Assembly: GCA_016788945.1 (NCBI GenBank)
Contig: JAEUSA010000086.1
Span: forward strand, 1 to 12,044
Source: Leptospiraceae bacterium
GTDB lineage: Bacteria; Spirochaetota; Leptospiria; Turneriellales; Turneriellaceae
Reading direction: 5' to 3'
Length of the DNA: 12,044 bases
This document shows positions 1 to 7,344 of the stretch, piece after piece. Below the pieces are notes generated by a model. It was not told where the DNA came from and made no database searches. It saw only the letters and a list, made by a program, of their open reading frames with translations. The position numbers were made by a program, and so were the translations under genes. Positions within the stretch are counted from its first letter, which is position 1. Every line of letters starts with the position of its first letter.

Positions 1-1
1 A

Positions 2-1036
2 TCCCCTGCGGTTGCTGAGGCCGTTGCCGATTATCTTTCGGAACGCGGTGCGCAAGTGGCACGCCTCAACCGGTTGAACGATTTTACGCATAACGACGAC
101 AGCGCAGCCGTACTTTTGGTGCATATTGCTGCGCAGGCGGGGCTGGCGCAGCGGCTGGGGCGCCTGAAGGCGGAGTTTCCTTCGGTACGCATACTGTTAT
201 TGCATGAGTTTACCGACCGGGGCCGAATCGACTCAGAACTGCTTGGTGTGGCAGATCAACTCTTAGAAAAACCATTTTCCCGTACGCACTTTGACAAAGC
301 ACTGGCACGGTTCCGCTTCCATCCGCTGACCGGGCGCAACGTCTATCTGTTCGCCCCCGCGGGGGCTCAAACCGAGGAGCATATTCTGCGGGCGCTCGGT
401 GCCACCACGCTGCGTCGACTACCTGATTCCGCGACAAAACTGGCAATCGATCTTGGTATTTTCGCGCCGGCTGCGCTCGATGCGGATTTCAAATCTGCGC
501 TGCGCCATTTTCGCACAAGTTATGAAAATGTACCGTTGTTTCTGCTCTATGACCCGCAGATGCCCGGTGTCCTCGATTCAGAAATTCTAAGTGAAATTGC
601 CTATCTGGTGCAGAAACCTGTACAACGCGACACTCTGCGACAAAAGTTCATCGCCTACTTTGAGCAGCCGCAGCGTGATCGCCGCAAGAATCCGCGCAAA
701 CAGGGCATAAGCCAGCTGTGGATCTCGTCGTTCAATAACGAAATAGGCACAACCGAGCTCTTTGAATCGCCTTTTCTCATTGATATCTCCCGCAGCGGCC
801 TCTCGTTCCAATCGCATGTCGAATATCCGGAAAACCAGTTGATGGCAGTATGGATCGTATCGGAAGATTATCCCGACAAAATACTCGATTTACGCGGCCA
901 TATACGCTGGAAAAAAAGCGAAAGCGTACCGGGTGATGCGAATGCTCGCCTGCTGAAATACGGCGTCGAATTTACGCAGAATAACTCTGAAGCTTATCTG
1001 AATTTTGCGCGCATGATTGCGATGCACTCGGGCTAA
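2..1036 (+). CDS. Tandem degenerate receiver-like domains plus C-terminal PilZ domain protein (5' partial)
   Basis: Probably a regulator that binds cyclic di-GMP. The frame is open to the left edge, so the start lies outside the window. A GTG at 56 is the first in-window start candidate, but it falls inside the first domain and is unlikely to be real. Numbering from that GTG: a receiver-like fold ends with the LEKPF motif (K72-P73), a second runs from about 94 to 200 and ends with VQKPV (K187-P188), and a PilZ domain follows from about 207 to 322. PilZ shows the RxxxR pair (R210, R214) and the DxSxxG motif (D243-G248), the two known c-di-GMP contacts. Both receiver-like units keep the Lys-Pro but appear to lack the phospho-acceptor Asp (H23 and about G134 by eye), so they are probably not phosphorylated. 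The gene converges with the LptF/LptG gene, 1 bp away. The PilZ call is strong, the receiver call moderate, and the target process is unknown. Confidence 0.8.
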   Translation, partial: SPAVAEAVADYLSERGAQVARLNRLNDFTHNDDSAAVLLVHIAAQAGLAQRLGRLKAEFPSVRILLLHEFTDRGRIDSELLGVADQLLEKPFSRTHFDKALARFRFHPLTGRNVYLFAPAGAQTEEHILRALGATTLRRLPDSATKLAIDLGIFAPAALDADFKSALRHFRTSYENVPLFLLYDPQMPGVLDSEILSEIAYLVQKPVQRDTLRQKFIAYFEQPQRDRRKNPRKQGISQLWISSFNNEIGTTELFESPFLIDISRSGLSFQSHVEYPENQLMAVWIVSEDYPDKILDLRGHIRWKKSESVPGDANARLLKYGVEFTQNNSEAYLNFARMIAMHSG

Positions 1037-1070
1037 ATCACCCTGTCGTCTCGGCAGGTGGTTTGGTTTT
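1035..1070. terminator. Shared hairpin terminator overlapping two convergent stop codons
   Basis: The left arm (1035-1048) and right arm (1052-1064) form 13 pairs with a 3-nt loop (TCT), one bulged C and two G-T wobbles. On the plus strand it is followed by TTTGGTTTT-type sequence, a moderate U-tract. It begins in the TAA of the PilZ gene, contains the TGA of the permease gene and extends into that gene's last codons. It should terminate the plus transcript; on the minus side the T-run is weak. Confidence 0.6.
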
Positions 1071-2276
1071 GCGCAGGTGCTTGAACCATTCTTTGAAAGA
1101 AAACTCTGCCAACCGCGTCAGGGAGAAATATGCAGCCCCCACAGCCATCAAGATATCGGCAAAGTAAGCGGCAAACCACGGGGAGAAAAGGCGTTTTTCG
1201 ACGGCGAATGTTTCGGCCGAAAGAAACAATCCGAAATAAATGAAAATAAAAATGACTGAGACACCGAGCCCCATGCCTTTGCCGCTCCGGCGGTTTACTA
1301 CCGCGAGGGGAAAACCGATCAGCACAAAGACGATAACCGACAACGCGAGTGCAAATCGTTTGTGAATTTCGAGCTCCGCCTTGCGCGTCAGCTTTTCTGC
1401 CTGCGGATACTGTTTGATGGTTTCAAAGCTGCCGATCAGCTGGGGCAACGTCAATGACCCCATGTCTTCGATGCGCTTCATTTTTTTGATCTTCTCAGGC
1501 TCCTGAATATTCAGATCAAACATACCGCCGGAAAAATCGACGCGCTGAAATGTGCCATCGGCGCCGGTGCTAAAAACATAACCTTTGGTCAGCCGTAGCG
1601 CCTTCACCCACTCACCGTTGGGGGTATGCTTGAGCACCTTGCGTCCTTCGCGCGCAATCACAATCTCGGTCAGGCGCTGCAAGCCTTGAACGTTGCTGAT
1701 CTTGCGCACCTGAATGTTCTCGAGCACTTCGCCTTTGCTGAGTACATTGCGCACCGTTTTCTCAATATAAATCTTGCGGACAAAATTTTCGCGTTTGTCG
1801 AGAGTTATAAACTGCCCCGGCTGTATCGCGGCAATCGGGTCGGTCGTCAGAATAAAATTGCGCATGTTTTCCATGTTATCTGCAAATGCCGGAACCACGT
1901 AATTGGAAAACCACACAAGAAAGGCGAATATAACGACCGCGACAAAAATGAACGGGCGCAAAATGCGTGGATAGGTAATGCCCCCCGCGCGCATGGCGAT
2001 AATTTCAGAGTCCGAGTTCAATCCGCCGACGGTCAGAATCGTCGAGAGCAGAAACGCCATCGGTATCGTCAGAGTTAAAGTCCAGCCAAGCGCATACCAG
2101 CACAGTTCGATAATAACGAGAAAGTCGAGATTTTTTTCAACGGCATGTTTGATGGTTTCTTTAAGAAAGAAAACCAATACGATGAAGGTGAAAAATGCGC
2201 TCGCGACGCCAAGCGCCGGCAAAAAATGTTTTAACAGGTATACGTCGAGTGCATAGATACGGAGCAACTTACGCAT
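1038..2276 (-). CDS. LptF/LptG-family (YjgP/YjgQ) lipopolysaccharide export permease
   Basis: Inner-membrane subunit of the LptB2FG ABC transporter, which extracts lipopolysaccharide for export to the outer membrane. The 412 residues show the family layout: two N-terminal membrane helices (about 17-38 and 53-85) carrying the conserved PMAFLLST / GGLNSDSEI / MRAGG region (72-99), a third helix (about 106-130), a large periplasmic beta-jellyroll (about 140-300), then three helices beginning at HKRFALALS (305-313) with the GFPLAVVNRRSGKG signature (321-334). It starts with ATG 10 bp after the coaX stop. No Shine-Dalgarno is visible, so translational coupling to coaX is likely. I cannot decide between LptF and LptG by eye, and a partner paralogue would be expected elsewhere. 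It ends 1 bp from the convergent PilZ gene. Confidence 0.88.
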   Translation of the reverse strand: MRKLLRIYALDVYLLKHFLPALGVASAFFTFIVLVFFLKETIKHAVEKNLDFLVIIELCWYALGWTLTLTIPMAFLLSTILTVGGLNSDSEIIAMRAGGITYPRILRPFIFVAVVIFAFLVWFSNYVVPAFADNMENMRNFILTTDPIAAIQPGQFITLDKRENFVRKIYIEKTVRNVLSKGEVLENIQVRKISNVQGLQRLTEIVIAREGRKVLKHTPNGEWVKALRLTKGYVFSTGADGTFQRVDFSGGMFDLNIQEPEKIKKMKRIEDMGSLTLPQLIGSFETIKQYPQAEKLTRKAELEIHKRFALALSVIVFVLIGFPLAVVNRRSGKGMGLGVSVIFIFIYFGLFLSAETFAVEKRLFSPWFAAYFADILMAVGAAYFSLTRLAEFSFKEWFKHLRKTKPPAETTG

Positions 2277-2286
2277 GAATTCGGGT

Positions 2287-3051
2287 TCAGAAACCGCGCG
2301 CCGCGAGGTATAATCCCTTGAGCGTCAGGTTTCTGTCCACTACGTCGAAAAATTCCGCTGCAAAGTCGAGCGATTCGGAAATTCCGCCGGTGGCGACAAT
2401 CTTGTGCCCCGCACCCTCAGCGGGCAGTTCGCGACGAATATCCGCCAGAATTTCACGTACCATGCCCCGCCAACCGACGTAGGCACCGATTTCTATCGAT
2501 TCGACGGTCGATTTGCCGATGCCTGCCGTGGTTTTGTGAAAAGCAATTTTAGGCAATTTGGCCGTCGAGCTGAACAGCGCTTCGAGCGATGAGGTTATTC
2601 CCGGTGCGATGACGCCGCCTTGAAACGCTTTATTTGTCAGCACGGAAAAAGTGATCGCTGTGCCGAAATCGACGACAACACAGTTATCGCCGAAATAATG
2701 CGAAGCGGCAATCAAATCAGCGATACGATCGGCGCCAACGGTTTGTTTCTGCGGGTAGTCGAATGAAAAGTTCAACGCGATATCGCAATTCAACCACAAA
2801 GGCTGACTCGCGCCGAGCGCAGACAGGGCTTCACTGAGCGATGCACTCGCCGCGGGTACTACGGAACACAACGATGCGTGAGAAAGCTGAGGCTTTTCAC
2901 CTGCAGCACTAAGCCATGCCGTGAGCAGAATGCGCCACTCATCTCCGGTGCGCTTCGCGTCTGTCGCCAGACGCAGCGTCTGGGCAAGATTGTCTTGTTT
3001 CCATAAGCCGATGACGGTGTGCGAGTTACCGACGTCCGCGGTTAACGTCAT
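2287..3051 (-). CDS. coaX: Type III pantothenate kinase
   Basis: Cytoplasmic enzyme that phosphorylates pantothenate with ATP, the first step of coenzyme A synthesis. The 254 residues belong to the ASKHA (acetate and sugar kinase/Hsc70/actin) fold: the phosphate-1 loop DVGN is at 6-9, GADR at 106-109 (the pantothenate-binding motif of CoaX), the second nucleotide motif DFGTAITF at 128-135, GGVIAPG at 145-151 and TGG at 221-223, and the protein ends with the usual LTLKGL. Length is normal for the family. I prefer the second ATG (3051) over ATG 3060, because AAGGA at 3064-3060 lies 8 nt before 3051 but overlaps the first ATG; the family also usually begins a few residues before DVGN. The leader carries a stem-loop just before the ribosome site. 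The stop lies 10 bp before the permease gene. Type III kinases typically resist feedback by CoA and use monovalent cations. Confidence 0.93.
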   Translation of the reverse strand: MTLTADVGNSHTVIGLWKQDNLAQTLRLATDAKRTGDEWRILLTAWLSAAGEKPQLSHASLCSVVPAASASLSEALSALGASQPLWLNCDIALNFSFDYPQKQTVGADRIADLIAASHYFGDNCVVVDFGTAITFSVLTNKAFQGGVIAPGITSSLEALFSSTAKLPKIAFHKTTAGIGKSTVESIEIGAYVGWRGMVREILADIRRELPAEGAGHKIVATGGISESLDFAAEFFDVVDRNLTLKGLYLAARGF

Positions 3052-3059
3052 AGATGCCA

Positions 3060-3064
3060 TCCTT
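3060..3064 (-). promoter_or_regulatory. Ribosome binding site deciding the coaX start
   Basis: AAGGA on the minus strand, 8 nt upstream of ATG 3051. It overlaps the alternative ATG at 3060, which therefore has no usable site of its own. Confidence 0.55.
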
Positions 3065-3068
3065 GATA

Positions 3069-3108
3069 GACGCTAACCGCGTGACCTGCTGTCATTTTGG
3101 CTAGCGTC
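3069..3108 (-). promoter_or_regulatory. Two-tier stem-loop in the htrA-coaX intergenic RNA
   Basis: In the minus-strand RNA, 3108-3099 pairs with 3078-3069 over 10 bp. The only non-Watson-Crick pair is a G-U at 3101/3076 or its neighbour, which would be an A-C mismatch on the other strand. Inside it, TGAC (3094-3091) pairs with GTCA (3085-3082) around an AGCAG loop. It ends 4 nt before the coaX ribosome site. There is no U-tract, so a simple intrinsic terminator is unlikely. It may instead be a processing or stability element, or a translational control. Confidence 0.45.
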
Positions 3109-3121
3109 ACAGCGATTGGCG

Positions 3122-4300
3122 TTATTGCTGCTGCTGCGGAGCTTCCGCTATTCTTACCGTGAAGCTCATTTCTTTGCCCTGGCGTATTAAACGCACTTCA
3201 ATACTTGCACCGGGGCCTTTCTGCAAAACCGCAGATTTCAAAACGGTAAATTTCTCTGCGGGCTTACCGTCGATGTGGGTGATAAAATCATTGGCGGCGA
3301 TACCTGCCTTGAAAGCGGGTGATCCGATTACAACGACCGACACAATGAGACCAGTTTTACCGGGCACACCAAGAAGCTTGAGTTTCTCTTCGTTCGGTTC
3401 AGGGTCTACATGAACGCCAATATAACCCTGACGAATTTTTTTACCGGCTTTGAGCTTTTCGATCACATGCTTTGCATGGTTGATCGGAATAGCAAAACCA
3501 ATGCCCACGCTGCCGCCAGATTGCGAATAGATCATCTGGTTAATACCGATGACTTCGCCACGCACATTGAGTAACGGCCCGCCGGAATTGCCTGGGTTAA
3601 TCGATGCATCGGTCTGTATGCGGCTGACACCGTCGGCAGAATTCACATCTTGCCCTTTTGAGGAGATAATGCCGGTGGTCAGCGTCGATTGCAGGCCAAA
3701 CGGATTACCAATCGCAAGGGCAAAATCACCGACCTCAATCTTATCCGAATCACCGAGATGCGCGGTTTTCAGATTCTTCGCCCCATCAATCTTGATCAAA
3801 GCGATATCCGAATTTGGATCTGAGCCGATCAGGCGCGCCGAATACTCTTTTCCGTTGGTCAGCTTAACCGTAATCTTATCAACTTTTTGAACGACATGGT
3901 GGTTCGTGACCGCGAAACCATCGGGTGAGATAACAAAACCCGAGCCAAGGCCGGCGCGTTTTTGCTTCTGCTGCCCTTCGGGAACCTGAAAGAAACGGCG
4001 GAACATTGGATCGTTGAAAAATGGATGGTTGATCTCAATGGTCTGTTCGGTTTCGATGCGGATAACCGCGGGATTCACTTCTTTATAAATCTCGCGGATC
4101 GCTTCTTGAAACTTCATAGCAAACTGGACAGACTCTGATTTGAGCAGCGGATTGTCTGTCGCGGCCTCAGCGAGGGATCCACCGCTGCACGTTCCAGCGA
4201 ACGGCGACAGGGCTACCCCGATGAGAAAAACAAAGAGTGTCAGATTCGCAACTCCGAGCGTAGAAAACCTGAATCTTCTTTTATTTAGCTTCCTGAACAT
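3122..4300 (-). CDS. htrA: HtrA/Deg-family periplasmic serine protease with one PDZ domain
   Basis: ATP-independent serine protease and chaperone for misfolded envelope proteins. An N-terminal hydrophobic stretch (about 16-36), after a basic MFRKLNKRRFR start, is a signal peptide or membrane anchor. The trypsin-like domain (about 60-285) carries the full triad: H135 in TNHHVV, D165 in SDIALIKI and S239 in GNSGGP, with the LGSGF strand at 118-122. A single PDZ domain (about 290-385) holds YIGV at its start, followed by a Gln-rich tail. One PDZ and 392 residues make it DegS-like in layout, but the stretch between anchor and protease resembles DegP/DegQ (HPFFNDP-type segment at 91-97). ATG 4300 has AGAGGA 4 nt upstream. 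It begins 17 bp after the nuoN stop, so is probably cotranscribed with nuo. Family call is certain; DegP, DegQ or DegS role is not. Confidence 0.93.
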   Translation of the reverse strand: MFRKLNKRRFRFSTLGVANLTLFVFLIGVALSPFAGTCSGGSLAEAATDNPLLKSESVQFAMKFQEAIREIYKEVNPAVIRIETEQTIEINHPFFNDPMFRRFFQVPEGQQKQKRAGLGSGFVISPDGFAVTNHHVVQKVDKITVKLTNGKEYSARLIGSDPNSDIALIKIDGAKNLKTAHLGDSDKIEVGDFALAIGNPFGLQSTLTTGIISSKGQDVNSADGVSRIQTDASINPGNSGGPLLNVRGEVIGINQMIYSQSGGSVGIGFAIPINHAKHVIEKLKAGKKIRQGYIGVHVDPEPNEEKLKLLGVPGKTGLIVSVVVIGSPAFKAGIAANDFITHIDGKPAEKFTVLKSAVLQKGPGASIEVRLIRQGKEMSFTVRIAEAPQQQQ

Positions 4301-4317
4301 ATCTTCCTCTTTTTGAA

Positions 4318-5859
4318 TCAGTAAATCTTGTGTATCGCAAGTATGCCACTATTGTATAAAAAACCGGAAAATGCTGCAAAAAAACCAATCAACACGATCA
4401 TAAATGCGACGGCAAACCGTACGCTATAAGTTACCGGAAAAACCGGATTCTTATCGGTTGCGGCACTTTCGGCATCGGCAAAGAAAATCGGTTTCAGCAC
4501 GCGAATGTAGGCGTACACCGCCACAGCGCTCGCGCCCGCCGCAGCGGCGGCAAGTATCAGGTTATTGGAAAGAGCAAGGTAACGGAACAGATGGTATTTA
4601 CCAAAAAAACCGGCGAGGGGTGGCATACCCATGAAAGAAAGCACTCCGAGCGCCAGTGACCACGCCGCCAGTTTATCGCGGCCGCTCAGGTTGGTGAGCG
4701 ACGTCAGCGTGATAACTTCACGCGATCCACGCGAGATTTCCAAATAGGCGATGCTGCCAAATGCGAGCAAAGCAGAAAACGCATAGCCGACCATGTAGAG
4801 GTAAACTGCTGATCCGGCATCTTGTTTGAGCATACCGACAATGCCGATGTCGGTAGATGCAGGAACCACAAGAAAGCAGAGTAAATAGCCGGCATGACCA
4901 ATCGATGAATAGGCGAGAATACGCTTAAGGTTCTGCGTGGCCAAGGAGGCAAAGGCCCCGTAAAACATGGAGGCAATTGCCAGAACAGTCAGCAGCGGAG
5001 CAAAATATTGCCGATAACCATCATGTATGCCAAGGCTGATCTTTAGCAGCAGCAATACCGAAGCGGCTTTTGAAAGCGAAGCAAGCAAACCCGTGAACAT
5101 CGTTGCCGCCCCTTCGTAAACGTCGGCCACGTATGCGTGCATCGGAAAAGCTGCTATCTTAAAAAGAAATCCGACGAAAACGAATGCGTAACCCAATGTC
5201 ACGACGCGCGTCTTCAAAAAATGCGGCCCCAGCTCTTTGAGTTCTTTGAGTTTCACCGTACCGTTGCTGCCGTAGAGCAGCGAAATACCAAGCAGCAGAA
5301 AAGCGATGGCAAAAGCAGACAATAACAGATATTTAAGCGCTGCTTCATTCGCCGACGCATCGTTACGGTTCATACCAACGAGCACCAGCATCGGCAATGA
5401 CCCGAGTTCTATGGCTACGAACAAAGTTACCAAATCTTCGGCGCAGACAGCATAGCTGTAGCCGGCGACGCTCATGAGCAACAGAAAATAATTTTCCGCA
5501 AAATCAATTTCGGCCGCAGCCAATGAACGGCGCATCAAGAGCAACGTACCGAGCGCCAGCGCGACAAATAGCAGCACCGCATTACCACTGAAGGTGGAAT
5601 AACGGAAGGTACCCGAGACTGCAGATACCGTATCAACACCTTGGAACGCCCGCGGTAAAACCGTCAAGACGCCATTTGCGTCGCTGAGTCCAAAAACAAC
5701 GACCACCGCTGCCGACACGAGGGTAATCAGCGAGAGCTGCCAAGCCATCGCCGCGCGCCGCGTGCGCACAAGCATCTGTGCGACAAGCACAGACAGACCG
5801 CCGGTAACAAGAATCAGCTGTGGCGCCATCGCAAACATGTCGTTGAGTTGCAAGCCCAT
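4318..5859 (-). CDS. nuoN: NADH-quinone oxidoreductase subunit N
   Basis: Antiporter-like membrane subunit of respiratory complex I, one of three proposed proton channels next to the NuoA/H/J/K core. The 513 residues contain about 14 membrane helices. Visible functional residues are E151 in the IELGSLP helix, K176 in EAALKYLL, K234 in FLFKIAAFPMHAY, K264 in SLSKAAS and K421 in GFFGKYHLF, matching the buried charge line known for NuoN. The start at ATG 5859 shares its A with the nuoM stop (TGATG), and GGGAG lies about 10 nt upstream. The frame stays open a further 49 codons, but these only shadow nuoM. Odd point: the usual VYEGAPTP helix-break motif reads VYEGAATM (247-254), losing both prolines. 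NuoN is the last of five consecutive nuo genes; htrA follows 17 bp later. Confidence 0.95.
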   Translation of the reverse strand: MGLQLNDMFAMAPQLILVTGGLSVLVAQMLVRTRRAAMAWQLSLITLVSAAVVVVFGLSDANGVLTVLPRAFQGVDTVSAVSGTFRYSTFSGNAVLLFVALALGTLLLMRRSLAAAEIDFAENYFLLLMSVAGYSYAVCAEDLVTLFVAIELGSLPMLVLVGMNRNDASANEAALKYLLLSAFAIAFLLLGISLLYGSNGTVKLKELKELGPHFLKTRVVTLGYAFVFVGFLFKIAAFPMHAYVADVYEGAATMFTGLLASLSKAASVLLLLKISLGIHDGYRQYFAPLLTVLAIASMFYGAFASLATQNLKRILAYSSIGHAGYLLCFLVVPASTDIGIVGMLKQDAGSAVYLYMVGYAFSALLAFGSIAYLEISRGSREVITLTSLTNLSGRDKLAAWSLALGVLSFMGMPPLAGFFGKYHLFRYLALSNNLILAAAAAGASAVAVYAYIRVLKPIFFADAESAATDKNPVFPVTYSVRFAVAFMIVLIGFFAAFSGFLYNSGILAIHKIY

Positions 5860-7343
5860 CAGCGTAATACTCCCGTTACACCTTGCGAGAGCAGGCGCGC
5901 CGTCGTTTGTGCATATGTTGCGAGAAAAGACGGAAAAATACCGAACCAGATGATAGTGGCCGAAAGCGCAATCATACTGAATTTTTCTATGAGATTCGGA
6001 TGCCAACTGGTGTCGGCTTCGTTCGCGCGTACTTTATGGAACAGTCGCAGCATGTAGATCGCACTGGTCACCAGCGTCAAAGTCGCAAAGGCGACAATGA
6101 GCCATGATTTAAAAGACAATCCGTATAAGATGAGAACTTCACCGAGAAAACCGATAGTTCCCGGCACTCCAATAGCGGAAAACATCGCAATGGAAAACGC
6201 TGCCCAGTAAACAAAGCTTGCCGGTGCTCTGATTTGATCGAGGGCGTCAGTCTTGTTGCGGGCAAGGTGCATGCAGACAATCATGAACAACAGTGCATTG
6301 GCAAGGCTGTGGCCGACATTCTGTATCATCGCCCCGGCTACCGCATTTTCCTGCTGGCTGAGAGAACCGGAGAGTATGAGTCCCATGTGCGCGAGCGATG
6401 AGTAAGCAATCACGTAGCGAAATGACTTTTGCCGAAATGCGGCAAAAGCGCCGTAAAACATCGAAACAATGCCGAGGTAGAGAAAAATACCACCCCATTC
6501 GATGAGTACCCCGTTAAAATTAGGCGTTACAAAGCGCAGCACACCGTAAGAGCCAAGCTTCAGAAAGAGCCCCGAAAGCAGCAGCGTGCCGATCGGCGCC
6601 TGCGTATGCGTTAAAGGTAGCCATGCATGGAATGGAAAAACCGGCATTTTCACCAAAAACGCTGCCATAAAAAACAGGAAAAGCAGTCGTTGTTTCTCTG
6701 GCTGCAGGTGGGGCATTTCGGATATAAATACCGAACGCAGGTCAAAATCGCCACCGACGCGCGGTACGTAATACACTATCGCAGCAAATGCGGCGATCAT
6801 GAATGCTGACGAGACAAAGGTGTAGATGAAAAAATTCGTCGCTGCTTTTTGCCTGTCTTCAAGACCATAACGCCACATCAGCACAACCAGCGGAATCAAG
6901 AACAGCTCCCACAGGGCAAAAAAGACTATGAAATTGTAGGCGGAAAAAACGCCGAGAACAATTGATTCAAGCAGCAGGAACATCGTCCAGAAAGTTCGTG
7001 TCTTACCCGGTCGTTGCAGATTGAAAGTATTGAGCGAAAAAATCGCCGCAATACAAAACAAAAGGCAGGCGCTGAGAAAAAGCGGCATCGAAAGCCCATC
7101 GACGGCAAAAACGACGTTGACTCCGGAGCCACCGCTGGTCCACCACACTTCGCGCAACTGGCTCTCCGCATAATTTCCAGCAAATCGCCGCTGCATAAAC
7201 GCAGCAGAAACCAGAGATACGACAGTGGCCAGAATCGCGATCAGCGCATTACGCCGACCATCGGCAGTGCTTTCCGCACGTTCGCGCAGTATATAGACGA
7301 GAATGGCGGCGATAAAAGGAGCGAGTATCGAGACACCAATCAT
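5859..7343 (-). CDS. nuoM: NADH-quinone oxidoreductase subunit M
   Basis: Second antiporter-like proton-pumping subunit of complex I, sitting between NuoN and NuoL in the membrane arm. The 494 residues match the usual length of about 500 and show about 14 helices. Key residues are present: E146 in ALWELFLIP (the essential helix-5 glutamate), K232 in FLVKMPVFPFHAWLP, K262 in LFLKLGSYG, H345 in the NVGHSLANA helix and E402 in GFLGEVLIL (equivalent to the terminal glutamate, E407 in E. coli). The start ATG at 7343 is 1 bp after the nuoL stop and the end overlaps nuoN by one base, so translation is probably coupled throughout. Odd point: the common EAPTAGS helix-break segment reads QAPIGT (248-253) and seems one residue shorter. 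I see no strong ribosome site. Confidence 0.95.
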   Translation of the reverse strand: MIGVSILAPFIAAILVYILRERAESTADGRRNALIAILATVVSLVSAAFMQRRFAGNYAESQLREVWWTSGGSGVNVVFAVDGLSMPLFLSACLLFCIAAIFSLNTFNLQRPGKTRTFWTMFLLLESIVLGVFSAYNFIVFFALWELFLIPLVVLMWRYGLEDRQKAATNFFIYTFVSSAFMIAAFAAIVYYVPRVGGDFDLRSVFISEMPHLQPEKQRLLFLFFMAAFLVKMPVFPFHAWLPLTHTQAPIGTLLLSGLFLKLGSYGVLRFVTPNFNGVLIEWGGIFLYLGIVSMFYGAFAAFRQKSFRYVIAYSSLAHMGLILSGSLSQQENAVAGAMIQNVGHSLANALLFMIVCMHLARNKTDALDQIRAPASFVYWAAFSIAMFSAIGVPGTIGFLGEVLILYGLSFKSWLIVAFATLTLVTSAIYMLRLFHKVRANEADTSWHPNLIEKFSMIALSATIIWFGIFPSFLATYAQTTARLLSQGVTGVLR

Positions 7344-7344
7344 T

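Noticed and set aside
1626..2078. 150-codon plus-strand frame
   Set aside because: It lies fully antisense to the permease gene and shows no family motif or ribosome site.
5860..6006. 49-codon N-terminal extension of nuoN back to an ATG at 6006
   Set aside because: It lies entirely within nuoM, has no membrane-subunit similarity, and ATG 5859 coincides with the nuoM stop and has GGGAG upstream.
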